A stretch of DNA of 64,000 bases from the NCBI GenBank assembly GCA_002420145.1, contig DIHL01000023.1, positions 124,001-188,000 on the forward strand. The letters run 5' to 3'. The number at the start of each line of letters is the position of its first letter. Position 1 is the first letter of the stretch. Positions 53,538-61,881 of this stretch are shown piece by piece. The DNA is from Bacteroidetes bacterium UBA5697 (GTDB lineage Bacteria > Bacteroidota > Bacteroidia > B-17B0 > Aurantibacillaceae). The notes beneath the pieces were generated by a model that was given only the letters and a program-made list of their open reading frames with translations, was not told where the DNA came from and ran no database searches. A program made the translations under genes and the position numbers.

Positions 53538-54677
53538 TTAGCAAACGGTTAAAAGACTGAACGCATAAGAAAATCTTGCGCTTTCAGGAACCATTAATAA
53601 GATTTTTTGTCCAGGTTTTAATTTGCCAGAATTCATTAATTCTTCCAGCATAATAAAAATAGAGGCTGAACCAATATTTCCTGTCGTTACTAAATTAGTA
53701 TACCATTTTTCTAAAGGAATTTCAATACCTAATCTCACAAACTCATCATACATTTTTTGTTTAAAAAACATAGAAGAGATGTGAGGTAAAATGTAATCTA
53801 TCGTATTAACATCAATGTTTCTTTTATCTAAAATTTCTTTCAAATATTTTGCGCCTACTGGAACAATCTCTCTACCTAGTAATTTTGTATCTTGCTTAAA
53901 AGAGAAAATAGATTTTTGTAACCACTCTTCAGGTGTAAAATCTCTCCAACCTTTTGTTGAGCCATCGGCATTTTTATCAGCACCAACATACATGCATGTT
54001 TCTAGTTGGTTAGCGAAAGAACGGATATCTAACCATTCTATTTTTAGGCTTATAGAATTTGGACGTGGTTTGTTTTCTAATAATAAAGCAGCAGCTCCAT
54101 CAGATAACATCCAACGTAAAAAATCTTTTTCAAAAGCAATGATTGGATTTTGCTCCAGTTCTGCTAAACGTTCTGTTTCTTTTTCGAAATTAGAAGCAAG
54201 CATAAACGAAGATAATTTTTCAGAACCAGTTACAATTGCATTAGTTGTATTGCCAGCTAATATTGAAAGGTATCCAGCTTTTAACGACTGCATACTTGCA
54301 CAACATGAACCAGAAGGAGAAATTAATTCTAAGGGTGCGCTATCTTTTAATTCTCCATGAACCATCACAGCATGAGATGGCATGTGATTATCAGGAGAAG
54401 CAGTACCGCAAGCTAATAATTCTATATCACTGATTTTAAAATTCTCGTCAGCCAATTTTTCAATAGCTATTGCAGCCATTTGAGCATTTGAATGAGTTGA
54501 TTTCCCATTTTTGTCTAAGGCATAGTATCGTGAAGTAATACCATTATTGCGAAGAGTCAATCTTCTACCTTTTGAAGGTACGCCATCAATCATACCTAAA
54601 TATTCCTCCATTTCTTCGCTAGAAACGGGATTATTTGGCAAAAATTTGGCCGATTTTGTAATGTAAACTCCTTGCAT
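53538..54677 (-). CDS. 3-oxoacyl-ACP synthase III family protein (StlD/DarB-like)
   Basis: 379-aa thiolase-fold condensing enzyme. A Cys-His-Asn triad is visible: Cys125/126 in SPSGSCCASMQSL, His299 in DYILPHISS and Asn334 in TTGNIGSAS. The opening (KFLPNNPVSSEEMEEYLG and GRRLTLRNNGITSRYYA) is like the DarB/StlD ketosynthases that help form dialkylresorcinols or cyclohexanediones. No darA-like partner, acyl carrier protein or aromatase lies in the window. It leads the three-gene operon; it is not the housekeeping FabH by its sequence. Product unknown. Confidence 0.82.
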   Translation of the reverse strand: MQGVYITKSAKFLPNNPVSSEEMEEYLGMIDGVPSKGRRLTLRNNGITSRYYALDKNGKSTHSNAQMAAIAIEKLADENFKISDIELLACGTASPDNHMPSHAVMVHGELKDSAPLELISPSGSCCASMQSLKAGYLSILAGNTTNAIVTGSEKLSSFMLASNFEKETERLAELEQNPIIAFEKDFLRWMLSDGAAALLLENKPRPNSISLKIEWLDIRSFANQLETCMYVGADKNADGSTKGWRDFTPEEWLQKSIFSFKQDTKLLGREIVPVGAKYLKEILDKRNIDVNTIDYILPHISSMFFKQKMYDEFVRLGIEIPLEKWYTNLVTTGNIGSASIFIMLEELMNSGKLKPGQKILLMVPESARFSYAFSLLTVC

Positions 54678-54737
54678 TGCTTAGTATAGAACAGTTAAAT
54701 GTATCAATTAATTACGACAAATAAAAATCAAGATTGT

Positions 54738-56078
54738 TTATTCAGTAATCCCGAAAAATTCGTTGTAGCTAACTTCTTTGGTATCTAATTTACAAGAAGT
54801 TTTTAATACATCTAAAACTTTTTTGCTATATAAACCTTCAAATATTTTTTGAGCCTCTTCTTGTTTACCTAAAATACCGTCAACAATTTTTGAAACTTCA
54901 TTATCCTCAGGCATTTGACCGTAACGAGCAAATTGAGAACGCACGTAATTACTTGCTTCTTCTTTTGCTTCGTCAATAGTTACTGCGATATTATTGTTTT
55001 TAATGATTTTGTTTTCAATTAATTTCCACTGCATAGATTTAGCGTATGCAGGGTATTCAGCTTCCAATTGCTCTTTTGTTAAAGGCTTCTCATTAACTGC
55101 CATTAACCAACGTTTCAAGAAATCATCTGGTAAAGTGATGTTTAATTTTTCAACTAAAGTTTTTTCTACAGTTTCAACAAATTTACGGTCTGTATCTTGA
55201 GCAAACATTAAAGCTAATTCGCCTTTAATTTTCTCTTTAAATTCTTCTAAAGAATTAATAGTTCCAGCACCATATAATTTATCAAATAACTCTTGGTTTA
55301 ACTCAGCATCTTCCATACGGGCAATGTTGCGAACTGTTAACTGTAAGTTTGAATCAAATTTCTCAGCCACTTCTTTGTCAATACCTAAAGAGATTGATTT
55401 ATCTACTGCTGAATCGTATAATTCGTTAGCGTTGATGATAATTTTATCTTCTTTTTTAGCACCAGTTAATTTAGCTTTAGCTGCTTCGTTTTTCAAACGA
55501 TCAATTCCAATACTTGTTGATTTAAAAATGCCACCAGCAACTACGTTATTGTCAGCATCTAATTCAACGATGTCGATGTATAAAACATCTTTTCCTTCAG
55601 CCACTTCTGGGTTAGAAGGCTTACCGTAGTTACGTTTTACATCTTTTAAATATTTTTCTACTAACTCATCATCAATTTTTACGGTGTTGTAAACAAAAGA
55701 TTGAGAGTTGTCTAATTTCACATCAAAGTTAGGAGTTAAACCTAATTCGTAGTTAAATGTCCATTCAGTTTGGTTGTCGAAATCAATTTTATTATCTTCT
55801 TTAGGCATTGGATTTCCTAAGATTTCGATTTTATTTTCGTTGATATAGTTATATAAAGCTTCGTTTAGTATTTTATTAATTTCATCTACTAAAATAGATT
55901 TACCATGTTGTTTTTTAATTAAACCAACAGGTACTTTACCCGGTCTGAAACCTGGCATAGCCGCTTGTTTTTGTACTTTTTTAATCGCATTATCAACTTT
56001 TGTTTCGTAATCAGCTGGAGTTAATGTGATGCTTAATTCTGCAGTTAATGCGTTAATGTCTTTTTTAGATATGTTCAT
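54738..56078 (-). CDS. tig: Trigger factor
   Basis: Ribosome-bound chaperone and peptidyl-prolyl isomerase, 446 aa. The ribosome-binding domain carries AAMPGFRPGKVPVGLIKKQHG, the signature loop; the PPIase insertion (about 150-245) is divergent, as in this phylum, and the helical C-terminal chaperone arms follow. The frame extends to 56111, but that would overlap a promoter -7 box at 56109-56116; the ATG at 56078 gives the family N-terminus NISKKDINALTAELSITLTP. Confidence 0.95.
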   Translation of the reverse strand: MNISKKDINALTAELSITLTPADYETKVDNAIKKVQKQAAMPGFRPGKVPVGLIKKQHGKSILVDEINKILNEALYNYINENKIEILGNPMPKEDNKIDFDNQTEWTFNYELGLTPNFDVKLDNSQSFVYNTVKIDDELVEKYLKDVKRNYGKPSNPEVAEGKDVLYIDIVELDADNNVVAGGIFKSTSIGIDRLKNEAAKAKLTGAKKEDKIIINANELYDSAVDKSISLGIDKEVAEKFDSNLQLTVRNIARMEDAELNQELFDKLYGAGTINSLEEFKEKIKGELALMFAQDTDRKFVETVEKTLVEKLNITLPDDFLKRWLMAVNEKPLTKEQLEAEYPAYAKSMQWKLIENKIIKNNNIAVTIDEAKEEASNYVRSQFARYGQMPEDNEVSKIVDGILGKQEEAQKIFEGLYSKKVLDVLKTSCKLDTKEVSYNEFFGITE

Positions 56079-56108
56079 GTCGTTTTTCTTAAGTAAATAT
56101 AAGGGGTG

Positions 56109-56138
56109 CAAAAATAATGGATTTTAGCTAAAAATCAA
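56109..56138 (-). promoter_or_regulatory. Promoter of tig
   Basis: On the minus strand TTG (56138-56136), a 19-base spacer, then TATTTTTG (56116-56109), a full match to the Bacteroidota consensus, 30 bases before the ATG. The rest of the 332-base gap up to 56411 shows no gene and no clear structure. Confidence 0.75.
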
Positions 56139-56410
56139 CGATTTAACCAAAAAAATACCAAATCACTGCCAAATCAAAAAGTTTAGATGCATAAAGGCTT
56201 GACTTTTATAAAATACTGATTAGCAGTTGTTTACGAAAACAAGCATGTCTCGCCAGTGTATACAAGAGTTCTTTTAAAGAAAAATTCACAAAAACTCTCA
56301 AAACTTAATTTTTGAAAACGGTTATTTACAAGGCTTTTGTGAAAAACTAATTAAATCACCAGAATCTTTTGGCAAAGTAATTTAGATATTGCTTTACTGA
56401 ATTTTTAGCA

Positions 56411-57892
56411 ATGCATAAACCCTTTCATACCCTTTTGTTTTTGGCAATTACTTTTGTGTTGTTAGGATTAATTAGTTTGGTATTTCCCGAAAAAGGAATT
56501 TATGTAACAGATAGATTGTGTGTGCGCTATCCAACATTTGCCTCTTTGTTTTTAGAAAAAAAAGCTGAAAAAACGGACATCTCAAACATTATTGCGTTAG
56601 CGGATGCCGAAGAGAAAGCTATTGAAGCAGAGTTTGCGGATACTTTATCCGTTAACAAAACAGATAGCATTACATCAAACACTGCTGCTAAACTGGTAAA
56701 AGTAGACACATGTCTTAAACTGATTACAACTATTCAGTACAAAAACGAGTCGAAAACTGCTATGAGTAATTTTTTTAACTCATTAGCCAACATTGCTAAC
56801 GAAGAAAAGAGTATTCGGATTCTTCACTATGGCGACTCTCAAATTGAAGGCGATAGAATTAGTGATTACATTCGATTGAAACTGCAAGGCGAATTTGGCG
56901 GCGAAGGTCCTGGATTAATTTCGTTTATGCCAGTGGCGCCAAGCGTCGTTAATAAAATTTCGTGGAGTACAGGCTGGGACCGTTATCCTGTTTTTGCTGG
57001 AAAAGATAAACGCGTAAAGCATAATAATTTTGGAGCATTAGCACACATCACGCGCTTTAGTTCTTACGGAAGTATTTCTGATACAGTACAAGCAAAATCG
57101 GCTTGGGTAAAAATAGTAACGAGTAAAAACGGAGGACCAAAAGCTGCCGCTTACAAAAAGATAAAATTATTTTATGGAGGTGCACAAACAAAAACTCATG
57201 TGGAGTTGTATGAGAATGGAACTTTAAATGCTTCTGATTCATTAGTAGCAGGAGGTAATTTTAATATCAAAGAATTTACTTTAAATCAAGGGGCTTTATT
57301 GCAAGAGTTTAAATTTAAAGGCAAAGATAGTCCTGATTTTTATGGTGTTTCGCTAGAAGGAGGCAAAGGTGTGATGGTAGATAATTTTGGATTACGTGGA
57401 AGTTCGGGAACATTTTTTAATCAAATTAATTTCGGACAACTTAAAAGTTTTTATGATTACTTAAATGCAAAATTAATCATCTTGCAGTTTGGCGGAAACT
57501 CATTGCCTTATATTAAAACGAAAGAACAAGCAGATGCCTTTGGAACTTATTTAAGAGCGCAAATCAACATTATCAAAAAGCTAGCACCTCAAGCATCTAT
57601 ATTAGTTATTGGTCCTGCAGACATGAGTGTGAAGGTTGGAACAGAATATGAAACACACCCGCAATTAGAAGATTTACGCGATGCAATAAAAAAAGCAGCC
57701 TTTGATACCGACTGTGCTTTTTTTGATATGTATAGTTGCATGGGCGGCAGAAACAGTATGTTAACATGGGTGGAACAAGGGATTGGAGCAAAAGATTATA
57801 TTCACTTTAGTTCGGGCGGTGCTCGAAAAATAGCCGTGTTATTGTATTCGTCGTTGATGAATGACTATAATAATTTTGTAAAAAACAGATAG
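56411..57892 (+). CDS. SGNH/GDSL hydrolase family protein, membrane-anchored
   Basis: 493 aa with an N-terminal membrane anchor (HTLLFLAITFVLLGLISLVF). SGNH blocks are visible: HYGDSQIEGDR (block I, nucleophile Ser), LRGSSGT (block II), FGGNSLPY (block III, Gly-x-Asn), and GAKDYIHFSSGG (block V, Asp-x-x-His). Next to an SGNH protein and an MBOAT enzyme, it is probably one of the periplasmic acyl transferases or esterases that place acetyl groups on a polysaccharide. First gene of the three-gene operon; 8 bases to the next ATG. Confidence 0.83.
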   Translation: MHKPFHTLLFLAITFVLLGLISLVFPEKGIYVTDRLCVRYPTFASLFLEKKAEKTDISNIIALADAEEKAIEAEFADTLSVNKTDSITSNTAAKLVKVDTCLKLITTIQYKNESKTAMSNFFNSLANIANEEKSIRILHYGDSQIEGDRISDYIRLKLQGEFGGEGPGLISFMPVAPSVVNKISWSTGWDRYPVFAGKDKRVKHNNFGALAHITRFSSYGSISDTVQAKSAWVKIVTSKNGGPKAAAYKKIKLFYGGAQTKTHVELYENGTLNASDSLVAGGNFNIKEFTLNQGALLQEFKFKGKDSPDFYGVSLEGGKGVMVDNFGLRGSSGTFFNQINFGQLKSFYDYLNAKLIILQFGGNSLPYIKTKEQADAFGTYLRAQINIIKKLAPQASILVIGPADMSVKVGTEYETHPQLEDLRDAIKKAAFDTDCAFFDMYSCMGGRNSMLTWVEQGIGAKDYIHFSSGGARKIAVLLYSSLMNDYNNFVKNR

Positions 57893-57900
57893 AAAGATTG

Positions 57901-59133
57901 ATGAAAAAAAACAGAACTATACATATAATTTTCACTTGTCTTTTGTCATGTGTACTTTATCTTGTGTCATACCAAACAAAGGCACAGCAATATCCTTTTA
58001 TAAATTACGATCAAAGTAAATTGCGTTTTGGAAAAGATAGTTCTCAGTTTATGGATTTCTATAAAAAAATTGATGAACTGAGAGAAGGCAAAAGAAAAAA
58101 AGTAACAGTAGTTCATTTTGGTGGTTCGCACATTCAAGCTGGTTTTTGGACTGAAGTATTGATGGATGGATTTCAAAACATTGGAAGCTTTAATGGTGGC
58201 GGTACATTTATTTTCCCTTTTAAAATTGTAAAAACAAATAGCCCACATTTTTTTAAATCATTCACCACTGGTAAATGGATTAGAAAGCGCAATGCCCTAT
58301 CAAAAGAAATGTGCGATAACTTAGGAATGGCTGGCATGGCTGGTATTACTAATGATAGCGCTAACACTTTTGGATTTAGTTTATTAAAAAACAATCATCA
58401 TCAAAAATTTAATTCATTAAGAGTGTACCATAATTTTAATCCAAGTTTCGAATTTTCACTTGCCGCTCAAACAGGATTAAATTTTGTAAGAAATGATTTC
58501 AGAAAAAACGGGTACTCCGAATTTTTCTTCGAATCTTATATCGACTCAGTGAACTTTAATTTAGTAAGAAAAGACACCATCATTCCTGATTTTATGTTAC
58601 GCGGTTTTAGTATCGAAAATGATAATCCAGGATTTTATTATGCATCCATTGGCGTTAACGGAGCAAGTACTGCGTCTTATTTAAGATGCCAAGAATTTGT
58701 GAATGAATTAAGTACTATACCGCCTGATTTAGTTATTTTTTCGTTAGGCGTTAATGATACGCATGATGTCAATTTTTCGAAACAAAAATTTATTGAAAAT
58801 TATGATAGTTTAATTACGCTTATTAAAATAGCATCGCCAAATTGCACATTTTTGTTTACGACTGTAACCGATAATTACATGAACAGAAAAACTTCTAACA
58901 AGCGTCCTATTAAAGCGCAAGAGGCCATGTATGAGTTAATGGAAAAACATAATACGGCTGTGTATGATTTATATGCCGTGATGGGAGGATACAAATCAAT
59001 TTATAAGTGGTACAAGGCTGGTTTAGCTGCAAAAGATAAAGTACATTTTAATGGGCGAGGATATAATATTTTAGCTACCATGATGTTTGATGCCTTTAAT
59101 AAAAGTTATAGATATAATAGTAAGGTTAAATAA
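57901..59133 (+). CDS. SGNH hydrolase family protein, exported, with GGS in block I
   Basis: 410 aa from the ATG at 57901 (a TTG three bases earlier is an alternative); signal peptide IIFTCLLSCVLYLVSYQTKAQ. Block I reads HFGGSHIQAG, so the usual GDS is GGS: the nucleophile Ser stays but the Asp is replaced by Gly. Block III LGVNDTHDV and block V AAKDKVHFNGRGY are intact. Likely a partner of the preceding SGNH protein and of the MBOAT enzyme 2 bases downstream in polysaccharide O-acetylation. Confidence 0.83.
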   Translation: MKKNRTIHIIFTCLLSCVLYLVSYQTKAQQYPFINYDQSKLRFGKDSSQFMDFYKKIDELREGKRKKVTVVHFGGSHIQAGFWTEVLMDGFQNIGSFNGGGTFIFPFKIVKTNSPHFFKSFTTGKWIRKRNALSKEMCDNLGMAGMAGITNDSANTFGFSLLKNNHHQKFNSLRVYHNFNPSFEFSLAAQTGLNFVRNDFRKNGYSEFFFESYIDSVNFNLVRKDTIIPDFMLRGFSIENDNPGFYYASIGVNGASTASYLRCQEFVNELSTIPPDLVIFSLGVNDTHDVNFSKQKFIENYDSLITLIKIASPNCTFLFTTVTDNYMNRKTSNKRPIKAQEAMYELMEKHNTAVYDLYAVMGGYKSIYKWYKAGLAAKDKVHFNGRGYNILATMMFDAFNKSYRYNSKVK

Positions 59134-59135
59134 AA

Positions 59136-60800
59136 GTGAATGATATACTTACATATCTCAAATCTTGTTTCCTTTATGTAAAAGGGCAACCAGTGATTTT
59201 TACTCAATTATATTTTTGGGGATTATTTGCTGTGGTCTTAGGTATCTACTCATTGATTTACAAAAAGAATACATTAAGAACCCTTTTTTTATTATTGGTT
59301 AGTTTTTTCTTTTATTATAAAACAAGCGGCGTCTTTTTAATTTTACTCATCTTCACCATTATTAGCGATTACAATTGGGGACGACTTATTTTTGAATCTA
59401 AATCTGACAAAAAGAAAAAAGTTTACCTAACCATTAGCTTACTGCTTAATTTAACTTTGTTATGTTACTTTAAGTATGCCTATTTCTTTACAGAGAGCGT
59501 CAATCTGTTAGCCGGAACAGATATTTCTTTCTTTAATCATTTCACTCAATTTAGCAATACCTTTTTAGGAACGAATGATCCAGTAGATAAATTAATTTTA
59601 CCAGTGGGGATTTCATTCTTTACGTTTCAATCAATTTCCTATACCATTGATATGTATAGAGGAAAGGTAACGCCAGTAAAATCTATTTTTGATTATGGCT
59701 TTTTTGTTTGCTTCTTCCCGCATTTGGTAGCAGGACCAATTGTAAAAGCAAACGAGTTCTTATATCAAATTTATCAGCAATATAGTTTAACACGAAAAGA
59801 ATTTGGTTATGCTATATTTTGGATATTAAATGGTTTAGGTAAAAAAATAATGGCCGATTATATCGCCATAAATTACATTGATAGAATATTTGATAATCCA
59901 AATTACTATTCAGGAGTAGAAACCGTATTTGGAATTTTTGGTTACTCTCTTCAAATTTATGCTGATTTTAGTGGTTATACCGACATTGCCATTGGTATAG
60001 CATTATTGTTAGGCTACCGCTTAAAAACCAATTTCAAATCACCATACAAGGCACAAGATGTGAGTGAGTTTTGGAAACGCTGGCATATTTCTTTATCTAC
60101 TTGGTTAAAGGATTATTTATACATTCCATTAGGTGGAAATAAAAAAGGAACCATTGGTTCTTACATCTGCATTGCTTTTTTATCCATTGTATTAGTTATG
60201 CTCACTGGTAAAATTTGGTTGCTATTGGTTTTATTATTGATAGCGATTGCATTAGTGTTATTAGCATACTTCTTCCCAAAAGTCAAACAGAGTGTCAATA
60301 CCAATATTAATTTATTAGTGACGATGTTGCTTGGTGGCTTTTGGCATGGAAGTTCATGGTTGTTTATTATTTGGGGCGGTTTAAACGGCTTAGGTTTAGT
60401 CGTTCACAAACTGTGGCAAAAAATTTCTCCATTCAAAGATTCTAATTCCTTTTTTGTAAAAGGCATGATGGTGTTTATCACTTTAGCCTTTATAAGTTTT
60501 ACACGTATCTTTTTTAGAAGCGACAGTTTAGATACCGTTAGCTTAATTTTTGATAGAATTACCAATCATTTTGGAGGGGCATTGACTTTTAATATCATTC
60601 AAGGTTACGCCTTAGTGTTTTCGGTCATCTTAGTTGGGTATTTAATTCACTGGATTCCAGAAAACATTAAAGAAAAATACCGTTTAAAATTCGCTGAACT
60701 GCCTTTACCAGTGATGAGTTTAGTGGCGGTTGTATTTGTATTTTGTATTTACCAAATGGTAAGTGGCGAGATGCAGCCCTTTATTTATTTTCAGTTTTAG
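59136..60800 (+). CDS. MBOAT family O-acyltransferase (AlgI/PatA-like)
   Basis: 554-aa membrane protein with around ten or more hydrophobic helices, starting at a GTG codon 2 bases after the previous gene. The invariant His is in LGGFWHGSSWLFIIWGGLNG; FFPHLVAGPIVKANEF, YADFSGYTDIAIGIALLLGY and FWKRWHISLSTWLKDYLYIPLGG are the AlgI-like core. Such proteins move acetyl groups across the inner membrane for periplasmic SGNH transferases; this gene closes that system. The polymer being acetylated cannot be told. Confidence 0.93.
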   Translation: MNDILTYLKSCFLYVKGQPVIFTQLYFWGLFAVVLGIYSLIYKKNTLRTLFLLLVSFFFYYKTSGVFLILLIFTIISDYNWGRLIFESKSDKKKKVYLTISLLLNLTLLCYFKYAYFFTESVNLLAGTDISFFNHFTQFSNTFLGTNDPVDKLILPVGISFFTFQSISYTIDMYRGKVTPVKSIFDYGFFVCFFPHLVAGPIVKANEFLYQIYQQYSLTRKEFGYAIFWILNGLGKKIMADYIAINYIDRIFDNPNYYSGVETVFGIFGYSLQIYADFSGYTDIAIGIALLLGYRLKTNFKSPYKAQDVSEFWKRWHISLSTWLKDYLYIPLGGNKKGTIGSYICIAFLSIVLVMLTGKIWLLLVLLLIAIALVLLAYFFPKVKQSVNTNINLLVTMLLGGFWHGSSWLFIIWGGLNGLGLVVHKLWQKISPFKDSNSFFVKGMMVFITLAFISFTRIFFRSDSLDTVSLIFDRITNHFGGALTFNIIQGYALVFSVILVGYLIHWIPENIKEKYRLKFAELPLPVMSLVAVVFVFCIYQMVSGEMQPFIYFQF

Positions 60801-60822
60801 TTGGGGCGTATATTCTCTAGAG

Positions 60823-60921
60823 CTGTCAGTTCGAGTAAAAATTCTGTCTCTTTGAATTTTGTATCGAGAACTTGTAAAGAACACTTCTCGATACGCTCCT
60901 AAAGTCGCACTCGAAGTGACA
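60823..60921. repeat. Dispersed CTGTCAGTTCGAGT hairpin element, copy 2
   Basis: About 99 bases between the convergent MBOAT and GT2 genes, ending CACTCGAAGTGACA, with internal TATCGAGAAC / TTCTCGATAC. Same family as 18567-18680; both share TCTGTCTCTTT-like and GTATCGAGAACT segments. Confidence 0.7.
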
Positions 60922-60931
60922 AAATAAAAAA

Positions 60932-61804
60932 CTAAACCACTTTATAATTTTTATACTCCCCAACTTTCCAGCCGGTTGTTTTTTCAATAAATAATAAGAA
61001 TTTATCTTTTGTACTTAACTTGATTTGCGATTGATCGAATTTAAAATTCCAATCTGCTCCTTTGACGCGGGCTTGAAACACTTGAGGATGTGTGCCTTTA
61101 AATTCTTCTAAGCTATCTATTTGTGAATAATCAAATTCTTCTACCTGAGCAATATTTTTTTTCATCCACTCATCATCATGCCACATCTTATGAAAATGTT
61201 CTTGCTTAGCTTGTTGAGCTTTCGGAGGCTTTACCCAACCATAATGATAAATCTCGGAACTAATAGGCTTGACGTTTAGTTTAGAGTTATCTGTTTTTCT
61301 GAAACCCTGTGCGTCTTTATAAGAGCGAATAGATTTGTCATTTTTAATAACACGAATTTCTTTACGGTACCAGCGGCGCGAATTACCAACGTAGTTGTAT
61401 GTGCCATAAAAATGAACGTAGTTAAATAATAAACCATCAACCTGTTTATCATCTTTATATTTCATCATCGCATCTTTAATTGAAGCTAAATGTTTTTCAT
61501 GAACGCATTCATCACTTTGAATATAGAAACACCAATCCACATCTTTACTGATAGCATCAAATGCTTTATTGGTTTCAATAGCTAATACTTGTCCACCTTC
61601 TCTTAAATGGTCATTCCAAACCGTTTCAATGATTTTAATTTTGGGAGAGTTAATGTTTTTAATTAATTGCAGTGTTTCATCTTCACTATTACCAACGGCT
61701 ACAATAAATTCATCACAAATAGGCAAAATAGAAGTAATGGCTTCTACCACTGGATAGTCGAACTTAATCGCATTTCGTATGATGGTGAAGCCTGCTACTT
61801 TCAT
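60932..61804 (-). CDS. Family 2 glycosyltransferase
   Basis: 290 aa with GT-A fold. The start KVAGFTIIRNAIKFDYPVVEAITSIL is typical for a subgroup of GT2 enzymes; ICDEFIVAVGNSEDETLQLI, and WCFYIQSDECVHEKHL (DXE-type metal site) follow. No membrane helices. The frame runs upstream to 61861, but that part is encoded by dispersed repeats, so the ATG at 61804 is chosen. Sugar and acceptor unknown; the adjacent acetylation operon hints at an envelope glycan. Confidence 0.87.
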   Translation of the reverse strand: MKVAGFTIIRNAIKFDYPVVEAITSILPICDEFIVAVGNSEDETLQLIKNINSPKIKIIETVWNDHLREGGQVLAIETNKAFDAISKDVDWCFYIQSDECVHEKHLASIKDAMMKYKDDKQVDGLLFNYVHFYGTYNYVGNSRRWYRKEIRVIKNDKSIRSYKDAQGFRKTDNSKLNVKPISSEIYHYGWVKPPKAQQAKQEHFHKMWHDDEWMKKNIAQVEEFDYSQIDSLEEFKGTHPQVFQARVKGADWNFKFDQSQIKLSTKDKFLLFIEKTTGWKVGEYKNYKVV

Positions 61805-61824
61805 TTTTGTTTGTACTTGCTTTT

Positions 61825-61881
61825 CGGTTCTCGACTTCGCTCGAACTGACAAAGATGTCACCCTGGAGCGGAGCCGAAGGG
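61825..61881. repeat. Two adjoining dispersed repeats between GT2 and purB
   Basis: GGTTCTCGACTTCGCTCGAACTGACA (part of the CTGTCAGTTCGAG family, inverse) is followed by TGTCACCCTGGAGC...GAAGGG at 61856-61881, which ends exactly at the purB stop codon. Confidence 0.65.

Noticed and set aside
61805..61861. Longer start for the GT2 gene
   Set aside because: The extension (TSLSVRAKSRTEKQ) is translated from the dispersed repeat at 61825-61851.
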